NCBI GenBank assembly: GCA_934654515.1
Contig: CAKUGA010000021.1
Coordinates: 1 to 20,391 of the forward strand
Direction: 5' to 3'
Source: an uncultured Collinsella sp.
GTDB taxonomy: Bacteria; Actinomycetota; Coriobacteriia; Coriobacteriales; Coriobacteriaceae
Length of the DNA stretch: 20,391 bases
Shown here: positions 1 to 6,757 of the stretch, in pieces
Position numbering within the stretch: the first letter of the stretch is position 1
Layout: the number at the start of each line of letters is the position of its first letter
Position numbers and translations under genes: made by a program
The notes under the pieces: generated by a model
The model's input: the letters and a program-made list of their open reading frames with translations, nothing else
Databases searched by the model: none
What the model was told of the DNA's origin: nothing

Positions 1-156
<156 letters not shown>

Positions 157-178
157 TTTCAGCCACATACCCCTTGTC

Positions 179-220
179 GGCCGCATGCGAATCCCCCACG
201 GGATCGCATGCGGCCTTTTT
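179..220 (+). terminator. Rho-independent terminator after the GH1 gene
   Basis: A perfect 12-bp stem (GGCCGCATGCGA at 179-190 pairing with 204-215) with a short inner helix in the loop, followed directly by TTTTT at 216-220. It lies 22 bases after the stop codon of the glycosidase. Confidence 0.9.
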
Positions 221-235
221 GTTTTGAGCGGACCG

Positions 236-376
236 TTTGTCTCAATCTGTAACATCTGGCCGAGTTTTTCGGTCCTACCTGTTACAGATCAAGACAAAGG
301 TCACAGCCCGAACCGAAACATCTCAATCTGTAACATCTAGACCGGTTTTTGCCGTCCAGTTGTTACAGATTGAGAC
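236..376. repeat. Two tandem REPIN-like palindromes, 81-bp period
   Basis: Two copies of a 56-bp imperfect palindrome, at 240-295 and 321-376. Both begin with the identical 18-mer TCTCAATCTGTAACATCT and end with its near complement (TGTTACAGATCAAGA in the first, TGTTACAGATTGAGA in the second). The arms of copy two pair perfectly over 15 bp; copy one has two mismatches but extends outward by TTTG/CAAA. Each has a T-rich loop (GTTTTT) closed by a short GC stem whose sequence differs between copies while pairing is kept. This paired-REP layout resembles REPINs. No coding sequence is credible here. Confidence 0.75.
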
Positions 377-428
377 AGTTAGATGGCGGAATCCACTCTT
401 TCCAAGCAGTTATGGAACGCAGACTCGA

Positions 429-507
429 GTTTTCGGTGTCACGAACATACTTTCGGTATCATTTTATGTTGGTATGATACCGAAAGTATGTTCGAGCATG
501 CGAAAAC
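429..507. repeat. Long perfect hairpin, 21-bp arms plus 7-bp outer stem
   Basis: Arms at 442-462 (CGAACATACTTTCGGTATCAT) and 474-494 are exact reverse complements over 21 bp, with an 11-base loop. After a symmetric 6/6 internal loop, GTTTTCG (429-435) pairs with CGAAAAC (501-507). There is no T-tract, so it is not a simple terminator. It may be a repeat element, a cruciform or a regulator-binding palindrome; neither neighbour points to a function. Confidence 0.75.
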
Positions 508-577
508 CCCGTGCGTTGACTCAACCAATCCACGGGCCTACAAACTCCGTCAATCTTCCGAACGTGCCTGAATCCCT

Positions 578-608
578 ATTTGCGCGTCATATTTTTTGAC
601 GCGCAAAT
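578..608. repeat. 12-bp perfect hairpin in the same gene-free stretch
   Basis: ATTTGCGCGTCA (578-589) is the exact reverse complement of 597-608, with a 7-base T-rich loop. No T-run follows on either strand, so a terminator role is unlikely. It ends 93 bp beyond the 3' end of the DeoR-family gene. The rest of 221-701 outside the three palindromic elements holds nothing I can support. Confidence 0.55.
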
Positions 609-701
609 GGCGTTTTGACTTTTACGTTTCACTTTGCTCGTCATTGTAAAGCTCTTATCACCTGCGCCGGCAGAGGACAGAAGTATCGTCTGCAGCGTTA
701 G

Positions 702-1466
702 TTAGCAGATGACCTGCGTATGCTCTTCGATGGCGGCGCGGTCTTCTGCCGAGATACTCGGCTCGCATACCACGGCGTCCAGGCTGTCCAGGCGGCAGAA
801 CGTGTAGAAGTCGCGCTTGCCAATCTTGCTGGAATCGGCGATCAGGTAACGCGAATCGGCCTTGCTAAAGGCGAGCTGCTGGATGCGGCCCTCATCCATA
901 TTGGACGTGGACACGTCGCCGTCCAGGATGCCGTTGGCACCGATAAAGGCCGCGTCGATCCCCAGCGCGCGCAGAGTGTCCTCGGCCGTGGGGCCCACAA
1001 AAGCAGCGGTACGGCGACGGTACATGCCGCCCACGAGACACAGATCGCAGTCCTCGCGCTCCTCGAGCAGGTTAAAAACCGAAAGCGAGTTGGTCACGAT
1101 GCGCAAACGGCACGCCGGCAGCATCGAGGCCATCTGTTCAACCGTGGTGCCCGTGCCCAAAAAGATGGTCGAGCCTTCCTCGATGAGCTCCACGGCACGG
1201 CGCGCGATCTGCAACTTTTCCTCAGCGTGCTTGGACCGCTTTTCGCTATGAGAGTACTCGTGACGCAGCATCGCATGGGGGCGACCCTGCGCGCTGCGGG
1301 CACCGCCGTGCACGCGCTCGATCTCGCCCAGGTTCGCGAGCTCCTCAAGGTCGCGACGGATCGTCATGTCCGAGACGCCCAGCGCGTCCGAAATCTCCTT
1401 GACTGAGACCGTTCCCTGCTCCTCGAGCAGCTGACGAACCCTATCCTGTCGCTCTGCCTTAATCAC
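702..1466 (-). CDS. DeoR/GlpR-family sugar-responsive transcriptional regulator
   Basis: A 254-residue cytoplasmic regulator. Residues 1-55 form the winged helix-turn-helix (ERQDRVRQLLEEQGTVSVKE, then SDMTIRRDLEEL and the wing motif ERVHGGA). The rest is the DeoR sensor domain, with the phosphosugar-pocket motif FLGTGTTVEQMA, the FIGANGI segment and a late SSKIGKRDF. DeoR proteins usually repress sugar operons and release DNA on binding a sugar phosphate. I place the start at GTG 1466 because GAGG sits 7 bases upstream; an in-frame GTG at 1487 has no ribosome binding site and would add 7 residues. It is divergent from galM, with 205 bp between, and lies near the LacG-like gene. A LacR-like role for galactosides is therefore reasonable, but it is inferred from context. 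Confidence 0.9.
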   Translation of the reverse strand: MIKAERQDRVRQLLEEQGTVSVKEISDALGVSDMTIRRDLEELANLGEIERVHGGARSAQGRPHAMLRHEYSHSEKRSKHAEEKLQIARRAVELIEEGSTIFLGTGTTVEQMASMLPACRLRIVTNSLSVFNLLEEREDCDLCLVGGMYRRRTAAFVGPTAEDTLRALGIDAAFIGANGILDGDVSTSNMDEGRIQQLAFSKADSRYLIADSSKIGKRDFYTFCRLDSLDAVVCEPSISAEDRAAIEEHTQVIC

Positions 1467-1671
1467 GATGAGTCCTCGCTGTTCCACGCGTACATCAATT
1501 CAAACAGTAACGAACAAATTGTATCAGATTCGCGCGGACCAAAAATGGACGCTTCAACTGCGCCTTCATTACTTTTTTTAAGAAAAATACCCCCTGCTTT
1601 AGTGGGGTGTAGTGATAATCTCGCTTGTTCGCGCTACAGTTTGTCCGGAATACCTCGATGTTAGGAACTAA

Positions 1672-2724
1672 ATGATCACTTCCGAGCTTTTCGGCACCGC
1701 GCCGTGCGGTACCCCCGTTCATCGTTACACCCTCAACGGGCCCGAGATCTGCGTTCGCATTATGGACTATGGCGCCACCGTGCTGGGTATCGATGTGCCC
1801 GACATTCCCGGCAACGTGCGTGATGTGGTGCTGGGCTTCGATAAGCTCGAGGATTACTTTGATAACCCCGCCTGCTTTGGCGCGACCATCGGCCCCGTGG
1901 CCAACCGCACCGCGGATGCCACGATCACCATCGCCGGCACAGACTGGCATATGCCCGCCAACGAGGGTGCCAACAACCTGCACAGCGATCTTGAGCACGG
2001 CCTGCACAAGCGCGTGTGGGATGCCGAGCTCGACGAGGTCCACAACGCCGTGCGCATGACTACCTCGCTTGAGGATGGCGAGCTGGGCCTGCCCGGCAAC
2101 CGCACCTTTACGGCCGTGTTCACCGTGACGCGCACCGGTGTCTTTCGCATCGAGTATGGCTGCGAGAGCGACCGCGCCACCTACGTGTCCATGACTAACC
2201 ACACCTACTTTAACCTTGCCGGCCATAACGCCGGCATGGACTGCGAGCACTTCTTTGTGGCCAACGCTGCTCACTACCTGCCCATCGACGAGCAGAACAT
2301 CCCCACCGGCGAGATTGCTCCGGTCGAGGGAACACCGTTTGACTTTCGCGAACTGCGCCCCGTCGCTCCCGGCATGGAGGCCGACGACCCGCAGATTAAG
2401 CAGGCCCGTGGCTACGATCACTGTCTGTGCATCGATGGCTATCAGTACGGCCGTAATCTGCGCCGTGCGATGCACGTCGAGGAGATGTGGACCGGCCGCG
2501 AGCTGGACTACTACACCACCGCCCCGGGCGTGCAGCTCTACACCGGCAACTGGCTGGGCGACGAGCACGCCAAGGACGATGCCAACTATGGCTGGGGCGC
2601 CGGCTTTGCCCTCGAGGCAGAAATGTACCCCGACACGCCGCACCAGCCGCTGTTCCCGCAGGGCATTGTGGGCCCGGGTCACCCCTACAGCAATGTGATC
2701 GAATACCACTTTATGAGGCACTAA
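1672..2724 (+). CDS. galM: Aldose 1-epimerase (galactose mutarotase)
   Basis: A 350-residue cytosolic enzyme of normal family length that interconverts alpha and beta anomers of galactose, glucose and related aldoses, feeding the Leloir or tagatose routes. Visible motifs include NNLHSD with His104, the catalytic acid His177 in NHTYFNLAGH, GYDHC with the substrate-binding Asp249, and the catalytic base Glu315 in FALEAEMYPD. The ATG at 1672 follows AGGA by 5 bases. It is transcribed alone, divergent from the DeoR-family gene, and ends in a strong terminator 26 bases downstream. Both genes and the upstream phospho-beta-galactosidase-like enzyme fit a galactoside-use locus, although no kinase or epimerase follows. 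Confidence 0.95.
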   Translation: MITSELFGTAPCGTPVHRYTLNGPEICVRIMDYGATVLGIDVPDIPGNVRDVVLGFDKLEDYFDNPACFGATIGPVANRTADATITIAGTDWHMPANEGANNLHSDLEHGLHKRVWDAELDEVHNAVRMTTSLEDGELGLPGNRTFTAVFTVTRTGVFRIEYGCESDRATYVSMTNHTYFNLAGHNAGMDCEHFFVANAAHYLPIDEQNIPTGEIAPVEGTPFDFRELRPVAPGMEADDPQIKQARGYDHCLCIDGYQYGRNLRRAMHVEEMWTGRELDYYTTAPGVQLYTGNWLGDEHAKDDANYGWGAGFALEAEMYPDTPHQPLFPQGIVGPGHPYSNVIEYHFMRH

Positions 2725-2750
2725 GCCCGCAACGAGACATATCGCACAGC

Positions 2751-2786
2751 AGCGCCCGCCGGCACCACCGCCGGCGGGCGCTTTTT
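2751..2786 (+). terminator. Rho-independent terminator of galM
   Basis: A perfect 13-bp GC-rich stem (AGCGCCCGCCGGC at 2751-2763 with 2770-2782), a 6-base loop and TTTTT at 2782-2786. Confidence 0.95.
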
Positions 2787-2830
2787 CATTCTTTTGGCTT
2801 ATTATTGCTGCTACTGAATTGATGGCATAA

Positions 2831-2984
2831 CAAAACTATGCCTGTTTACTACGATAAACCCGCGATATCCGACCACACGCTGGTTTTTAGGAAATGAACA
2901 CCCCGTCTACCTGCGGTTTTATTTTTCACATATTCGGCGTGCTCGGCGATTGACAATTCACCGTAGTAAACCGGCATAGTTTTG
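2831..2984. repeat. 154-bp MITE-like element with 23-bp inverted ends
   Basis: CAAAACTATGCC opens a 23-bp end at 2831-2853 that matches the reverse complement of 2962-2984 with a single mismatch. The 108-bp interior is unlike its surroundings, with T-rich runs (GGTTTTTAGG, GTTTTATTTTTC) and no open frame of note. It sits between the terminator of galM and the 3' end of the PTS gene, a typical neutral landing site. Size, inverted ends and lack of coding capacity suggest a non-autonomous element. No clear target-site duplication is visible. Confidence 0.6.
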
Positions 2985-3049
2985 GCAGGCGGCGCAACAC
3001 TGCCCCTCTATGTGGGCTAAATGATCCGTTTTCCTCCATCCTCAAGGGA

Positions 3050-3532
3050 TCAGTTGAGCAGATTGTCGATGGGGTCGGGGTTGGAGTTGGGGAGGTAGCG
3101 GATTTCCAGCTCTATGCCGAGCTCTTGAAGCTCTTTGAGGGCGGCAACATCCTCGTCGTCTACGGCAACTGCGGGCGTTACGGGACGCTTACCCTCCCCT
3201 GCCTGCATGTGACCGATACTGATCTTGGTGATAGGCACGCCGCCTTTAACCAGTGCTAGCGCATCGGCGGGCGACGCTACCATGATCAGGATCCATTGGC
3301 GCGGCGTTGCAGTATGTATGACGTCAATCGTCCTTTGGACTGAGAAGAACCGTGTCCACACGCCCTCGGGCGCCGCGACCCTCATGGGCGCCCACTTGCG
3401 CGAATCCGCCGCAATCCCGTCGTTGACGATCAGGACAAGGTTGGAGCCTACGGCCTCATTCCACTGCTCAATGTCTTGTGCATAGATAAAGCGGTCGTCA
3501 ATTCGTGTAAGAAGAATCTTGGGTTGAGCCAT
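3050..3532 (-). CDS. Mannose/sorbose-family PTS IIB-like protein lacking the phosphoacceptor His
   Basis: A 160-residue single-domain protein of the PTS IIB mannose/fructose/sorbose family, whose members carry phosphate from IIA to sugar during import. Family features are the N-terminal TRIDDRF, the VNDGIAAD segment, the AAPEGV segment, a KISIGHMQAGEGKR stretch near residue 110, and the usual length. In active members the first loop reads RLIHGQV, the His being the phosphoryl acceptor; here it reads RFIYAQD, with Tyr (codon TAT) in that place. A single C-to-T change would account for it. No IIA, IIC or IID gene is adjacent, so this is an orphan. It may be a regulator, a decayed paralogue or a partner in a complex. 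The ribosome binding site is weak (GGGGCGG) and no strong terminator follows. Confidence 0.85.
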   Translation of the reverse strand: MAQPKILLTRIDDRFIYAQDIEQWNEAVGSNLVLIVNDGIAADSRKWAPMRVAAPEGVWTRFFSVQRTIDVIHTATPRQWILIMVASPADALALVKGGVPITKISIGHMQAGEGKRPVTPAVAVDDEDVAALKELQELGIELEIRYLPNSNPDPIDNLLN

Positions 3533-3621
3533 CGCCGCCCCATTCTGTTCGAGGCCCGTAAGAGCAAGACATCACGTCTCCAATATTAGTGCATTTAAAG
3601 TGAGAAAAGCCGTCAGAACAC

Positions 3622-3650
3622 TTGCGCGGATTTGCGATGTCCCGTATCAT
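3622..3650 (+). promoter_or_regulatory. Predicted promoter of the tRNA-Thr gene
   Basis: TTGCGC (3622-3627) and TATCAT (3645-3650) are separated by exactly 17 bases and lie 39 bases before the mature tRNA end. This fits a sigma-70 type promoter giving a short 5' leader. Confidence 0.6.
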
Positions 3651-3689
3651 AGACAGCCGTTGACGCCTCAGTTGCGTCATCACATGGCC

Positions 3690-3765
3690 GCCAGCGTAGC
3701 TCAGTTGGTAGAGCACCGCTCTCGTAAAGCGGGGGTCACCGGTTCGAGCCCGGTCGCTGGCTCCA
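3690..3765 (+). tRNA. tRNA-Thr, anticodon CGT
   Basis: A full 76-nt cloverleaf. The acceptor stem GCCAGCG pairs with CGCTGGC, the D arm is GCTC-AGTTGGTA-GAGC, and the anticodon stem CCGCT/AGCGG holds loop CTCGTAA. A 5-base variable loop follows, then T arm ACCGG-TTCGAGC-CCGGT, discriminator T and an encoded CCA end. Anticodon CGT reads ACG threonine codons. It stands alone with its own promoter and terminator. No integrase or second att-like copy is seen, so it shows no sign of use as an integration site here. Confidence 0.97.
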
Positions 3766-3776
3766 TTGCACAAGAT

Positions 3777-3799
3777 AGCCGCCTTCGGGCGGCTTTTTT
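3777..3799 (+). terminator. Rho-independent terminator of the tRNA gene
   Basis: AGCCGCC (3777-3783), tetraloop TTCG, GGCGGCT, then TTTTTT: a compact canonical terminator 11 bases after the tRNA CCA. Confidence 0.95.
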
Positions 3800-3861
3800 G
3801 TTGCCGATTTTCAGGCACGCCGTCAATCCAAGCACCACGCCGTCGGCAACTCCCCTGTTCA

Positions 3862-3918
3862 AAAACAAAAGCCCCGCCAACCGCGCTCCCCAAACGGGAA
3901 ACCACAGTCAACGGGGCT
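3862..3918 (-). terminator. Terminator of the nagA-yhcH transcript
   Basis: On the minus strand AGCCCCG (from 3918-3912) pairs with CGGGGCT (3876-3870), followed by TTTGTTTTT. The loop is long (35 bases) with a small TCCC/GGGA helix inside. It lies about 55 bases after the stop of the YhcH gene. Confidence 0.75.
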
Positions 3919-3974
3919 CAAGCGCGACCCCCTCAAGGAAATCGCGCCAACACACAGCTCAATCGAGCGGCGCG

Positions 3975-4448
3975 CTACTCCTCCCAGTAGGCGTCGGCAA
4001 GCAGCTTAAAGCAGATCTTCTTGACCGGCTGCGCGCCGTCGCCCGGGAACTCGAGCGTGGGCATGTGAGGCTCGCCGGCAACGAACAGCGCAAACTTGTC
4101 GTCGGCCAGATCGCCGGCGATCGAGACGTCGGAATCGACCAGATCGTAGTCGTCCTTCTCGTCGAACTCCTGGACCAGCGTCAGGCTGCCCGTGGCGACC
4201 TTAAAGGCCTCGCGACCCTCGACGTCGATCTGCAGGTCGTGATAGCGCTGATGCGTCTCATAGTGAGCGTCGGCCTCGGGACGCGTCGTGGGGGCCATGA
4301 CGTTCGCAAAGACCTTGTCGCCCAGAATCGGATGGCTGCCGACCTCGAGCTCCGCCGGGTCGTTCTCCTCGAGCCAATCGATCAGCACGTCGAGACCCTT
4401 GAGCATTCCGCGGTATTCCTCGATATCGCCCAGTGCACCGTAAATCAT
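3975..4448 (-). CDS. YhcH/YjgK/YiaL (DUF386) family protein
   Basis: A 157-residue cupin-fold protein of the YhcH/YjgK/YiaL family, which includes E. coli NanQ and EbgC. Family members act on anomers of sialic acids or sugars and are commonly encoded beside amino-sugar catabolism genes. The family signature is the start MIYGALGDIEEY, the central THQRYHDLQIDVEGRE with its metal-ligand-like His and Glu residues, the E-rich strand KDDYDLVD, and the late FVAGEPHMPTLEF, which carries the last conserved His. Length is normal. The ATG follows GAGGGG by 6 bases and lies 32 bp after the nagA stop, so the two form one transcript. The exact substrate is unknown; an anomerase for an amino sugar or its phosphate is the inference from context. 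Confidence 0.9.
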   Translation of the reverse strand: MIYGALGDIEEYRGMLKGLDVLIDWLEENDPAELEVGSHPILGDKVFANVMAPTTRPEADAHYETHQRYHDLQIDVEGREAFKVATGSLTLVQEFDEKDDYDLVDSDVSIAGDLADDKFALFVAGEPHMPTLEFPGDGAQPVKKICFKLLADAYWEE

Positions 4449-4480
4449 CTAAATCCCCTCTCGGATCGTCTCTTTGGCAG

Positions 4481-5650
4481 CTACTCGGTAAACGCGTTAC
4501 CAACGCTGTTGCCGCCCACATACGTCTCGACCAGGGTAAGGTCGGGATTGAACACGACAAAGTCGGCGTCGCGCCCCGGCATAATGCTACCGCACTTGTC
4601 GTCGACGTGGGCAGAGCGCGCCGGAACCTCGGTCGCCATGCGAATGGCGATATCGGCGCTGGCGAGACCCCAGTCGACGATGTTCTTGACACCCTGCGCG
4701 AGCGTGAGCACCGAGCCGGCGATGGCGGAGCCGTCGGCGAGCCAGCACAAGTTGTCCTTCATGATGACATCCATGCCGCCACTGGTGTACTTGCCCTCAG
4801 GCATACCACCGCAGCCCAGGCAGTCGGTGATGAGCACCGTATGCTGCCAGCCCTTGGCCTGCAGCAGTGCCTTGATGGCAGCAGGGTTCACATGCTTGCC
4901 GTCGCAGATGATCTCGGCATACGTGTTGGGGGTGGTCATGGCAGCGCCCACAACGCCCGGCTCACGGTGATGCAGGCCGCGCTGGCCGTTATAGGTGTGC
5001 GTGAAACAGCTGGCGCCAGCGTTAATAGCTGCGGCGCACTCGTCATAGGTAGCGTCGGAGTGGCCGATGCAAGTCACCACGCCCTTGGCGCTCAAGGCTG
5101 CGGCGTACGCGGCAGCGCCTTCGCGCTCGGCCGCCATGGCACTCTTAACGATGCGACCGCCGGCAGCCTCCTGCCACTCGTCAAAAACTTCCTCGGAAGG
5201 ATCAATCAAAAAAGCGGGGTTCTGAGCGCCCACGTGCTTCATGGTAAAGAACGGGCCCTCCAGGTAGATGCCCTGAATGCGGGCACCACAGAACTCGGGA
5301 CCGCGTTCCTCGTCAGCCTGAGCGATGGCAGCGCAGGCGTCCTTAATCTGTTCCACGCCATCGGTAAAAGTCGTGGGCAGCCAGCTGGTGGTGCCGCGTC
5401 GAGCGAGCTCGGTCGAGCTGATGTTGATGCCCTCGGCATCGTTATCAGTCGTGGCATGGTTATAGAAGCCGTGGATGTGGGTGTCCACCATGCCCGGCGC
5501 AATCCACGTGCCCGTGTAGTCCTTGATCTCGCAATCGGGCTCATCGGCCTGCCAGGCGCCAAAGACGCCATCTTCGACCATAAGATAGCCGCCCAACTGC
5601 GGCCCTGCCGGCAAAAAGAACTTGTCGGCCTTGATAGCATACGTGCTCAT
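4481..5650 (-). CDS. nagA: N-acetylglucosamine-6-phosphate deacetylase
   Basis: A 389-residue cytosolic amidohydrolase that converts GlcNAc-6-P to GlcN-6-P and acetate, the first committed step after PTS uptake of GlcNAc. Motifs in order: the metal-site strand GMVDTHIHGFYNH, the YLEGPFF motif with the metal-binding Glu followed by KHVGAQNPAF, GHSDATYDE with a metal His, THTYNGQRGLHHREPG with the next His and substrate loop, and LITDCLGCGGMPEG with the catalytic Asp. All core residues are present. The ATG follows GGGAG by 5 bases. It is cotranscribed with the YhcH-family gene downstream and lies 143 bp after the GntR regulator on the same strand. A degenerate NagR-like operator sits in that gap. 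No nagB is visible in the window. Confidence 0.95.
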   Translation of the reverse strand: MSTYAIKADKFFLPAGPQLGGYLMVEDGVFGAWQADEPDCEIKDYTGTWIAPGMVDTHIHGFYNHATTDNDAEGINISSTELARRGTTSWLPTTFTDGVEQIKDACAAIAQADEERGPEFCGARIQGIYLEGPFFTMKHVGAQNPAFLIDPSEEVFDEWQEAAGGRIVKSAMAAEREGAAAYAAALSAKGVVTCIGHSDATYDECAAAINAGASCFTHTYNGQRGLHHREPGVVGAAMTTPNTYAEIICDGKHVNPAAIKALLQAKGWQHTVLITDCLGCGGMPEGKYTSGGMDVIMKDNLCWLADGSAIAGSVLTLAQGVKNIVDWGLASADIAIRMATEVPARSAHVDDKCGSIMPGRDADFVVFNPDLTLVETYVGGNSVGNAFTE

Positions 5651-5774
5651 CTAAGCTCCCGTACTCGCAGTGCGTTTTAGGGCGGGTCAAAAACCACTGC
5701 TTTGTTCATTTGAGCGATTGTTCGTTGTTTCCTATCGCTCCGCGCATTTTGCACCCGTCTCAAAATGCACCGAG

Positions 5775-5786
5775 CGGTTTATACCC
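5775..5786. promoter_or_regulatory. Degenerate NagR-like operator upstream of nagA
   Basis: CGGT-TTAT-ACCC keeps the GGT-N4-ACC core and spacing of the two clear operators in this window, but both outer bases differ. It lies between the regulator stop and nagA. The gap also holds two short hairpins (GAGCGAT arms 5712-5740; GCATTTTG arms 5744-5768). Binding is uncertain. Confidence 0.35.
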
Positions 5787-5793
5787 AATAACG

Positions 5794-6525
5794 CTAGACA
5801 GCGCGGTTGTGGTAGACCTTGTACTTAAACTGGTCGGCACGCGCAACCGAGCGCGTATATTCAATGACCTCGTTGTTCATGTCGTAGGTGGTGCGAATCA
5901 AATCCAGGACCGGCGCACCCTCGGCAATCTCGAGCAGACGAGCATCGGAATGGCGAGCGATGCTCGCATAGAACTCTTCCTCAGCCAGGCGAACCTTCTC
6001 GTGATAATCCTGCTCGATCATGTCGTACAGTGATTTGTTCTCGATCATGGGGCGCTTGAGCGCAAAGAACTTGCGGCTCGGCAGGTACGTGCACTCAATC
6101 ATGAGTGGCACGTTATCGGCGATACGCAGACGCTTAATCTTGTACAGACGCTCACCCAGGCGAGCGTTCATCTCAACCGCGATGTTCTTGTCGGCCTCGA
6201 CCTCGGTAAACTCAAGAATCGTCGTCTTGGGCACACGCCCGATGGCTTTCATCTGCTCGGTAAAGCTATAGGTTTGCGTGAGGTTTGCCGTTTGCAGCGA
6301 GCGATCGCACACCATGGTTCCGCGACCACGTTGACGAACCACGAGACCCAAACGCTCAAGCTCCTGAAGGGCGAGACGAACCGTCGTGCGCGAGAGCCCG
6401 TAGCGTTCCGATAGATCGCGCTCGGACGGGAGATAGTCGCCAGGGCGAAGTTCGTGATCGATCTTATCGGTCAGCAAATCGACGAGCTGATCGTACAAAG
6501 GCTGTTTGCGTGCTCCCATTGCCAT
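5794..6525 (-). CDS. nagR: GntR-family (HutC/UTRA subfamily) regulator, NagR/DasR type
   Basis: A 243-residue DNA-binding regulator. Residues 1-72 are a GntR winged helix (PLYDQLVDLLTDKI, LPSERDLSERYGLSRTTVR, the wing RQRGRGTMV). Residues about 90-240 form a UTRA effector domain (FTEQMKAIGR, YKIKRLRIADNVPLMIE, a late VLDLIRTTYD, then EYTRSVARADQFKY). Members of this subfamily such as YvoA/NagR and DasR repress GlcNAc genes and respond to GlcN-6-P or GlcNAc-6-P. It sits between nagA and nagE, and TGGT-N4-ACCA operators are present at its own promoter and upstream of nagE. The ATG at 6525 has AGG 7 bases upstream; the open frame runs 17 codons further but without a site. The gene symbol is from context; another UTRA regulator of amino sugars is possible. 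Confidence 0.85.
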   Translation of the reverse strand: MAMGARKQPLYDQLVDLLTDKIDHELRPGDYLPSERDLSERYGLSRTTVRLALQELERLGLVVRQRGRGTMVCDRSLQTANLTQTYSFTEQMKAIGRVPKTTILEFTEVEADKNIAVEMNARLGERLYKIKRLRIADNVPLMIECTYLPSRKFFALKRPMIENKSLYDMIEQDYHEKVRLAEEEFYASIARHSDARLLEIAEGAPVLDLIRTTYDMNNEVIEYTRSVARADQFKYKVYHNRAV

Positions 6526-6555
6526 GATGAAACCTGCCGGATAAATGACTCGAAA

Positions 6556-6607
6556 TTGGTTGTAACCAGACACCACGTACTATAACAGCTAATAATTGAT
6601 AACAGCA
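6556..6607 (-). promoter_or_regulatory. Autoregulated promoter of the GntR gene with operator
   Basis: Minus strand: TATAGT (6584-6579) with TGCTGT (6607-6602) 17 bases upstream; a better -35 match, TTGACC at 6613-6608, is too far. The palindrome TTGGTTGTAACCAGA, read on the plus strand at 6556-6570, covers about +2 to +16. This fits repression by the encoded regulator. TGGT-N4-ACCA is the half-site arrangement of DasR and NagR sites. Confidence 0.6.
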
Positions 6608-6697
6608 GGTCAACCCGTACATTTCAAGAATGTTTGACCGTGCCAAATTGACAGCCACTAATACCAATTCCACTGCTGATTTTTGCATCGCGGTAGT

Positions 6698-6735
6698 AAA
6701 AAAGGGCCGCCCCCGCGGAGCGGGACGACCCTTTT
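6698..6735 (-). terminator. Rho-independent terminator of nagE
   Basis: On the minus strand AAAGGGTCG pairs with CGGCCCTTT (one G-U pair) over an inner CCCGC/GCGGG helix, followed by TTTTTTAC. It lies 23 bases after the nagE stop. Confidence 0.9.
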
Positions 6736-6757
6736 CAAGACACAACGTCCTAGAGGC

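Noticed and set aside
236..376. The tandem palindromes as a short CRISPR array
   Set aside because: There are only two units, each repeat is itself a long palindrome with a conserved interior, and no cas gene is near.
237..599. Short plus-strand frames of 120 and 62 codons in the gap after the glycosidase
   Set aside because: They run through the palindromes, lack ribosome binding sites and have no recognisable sequence.
1495..2721. A 408-codon minus-strand frame opposite galM
   Set aside because: galM is complete with catalytic residues; the opposite frame has no family features and no ribosome binding site that I could see.
2904..2916. The 13-mer CGTCTACCTGCGG in the 154-bp element recurs inverted at 8484-8496 upstream of nagE
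   Set aside because: A few exact 13-mer matches are expected by chance in 20 kb when both strands are compared, and the flanks do not match.
3690..3765. tRNA-Thr as an integration site of a mobile island
   Set aside because: No integrase gene and no second copy of the tRNA 3' end was seen in the window; the neighbours look like ordinary chromosomal genes.
3498..3911. A 137-codon minus-strand frame across the tRNA gene and the start of the PTS gene
   Set aside because: It reads through a perfect tRNA and its terminator; the frame carries no family feature.
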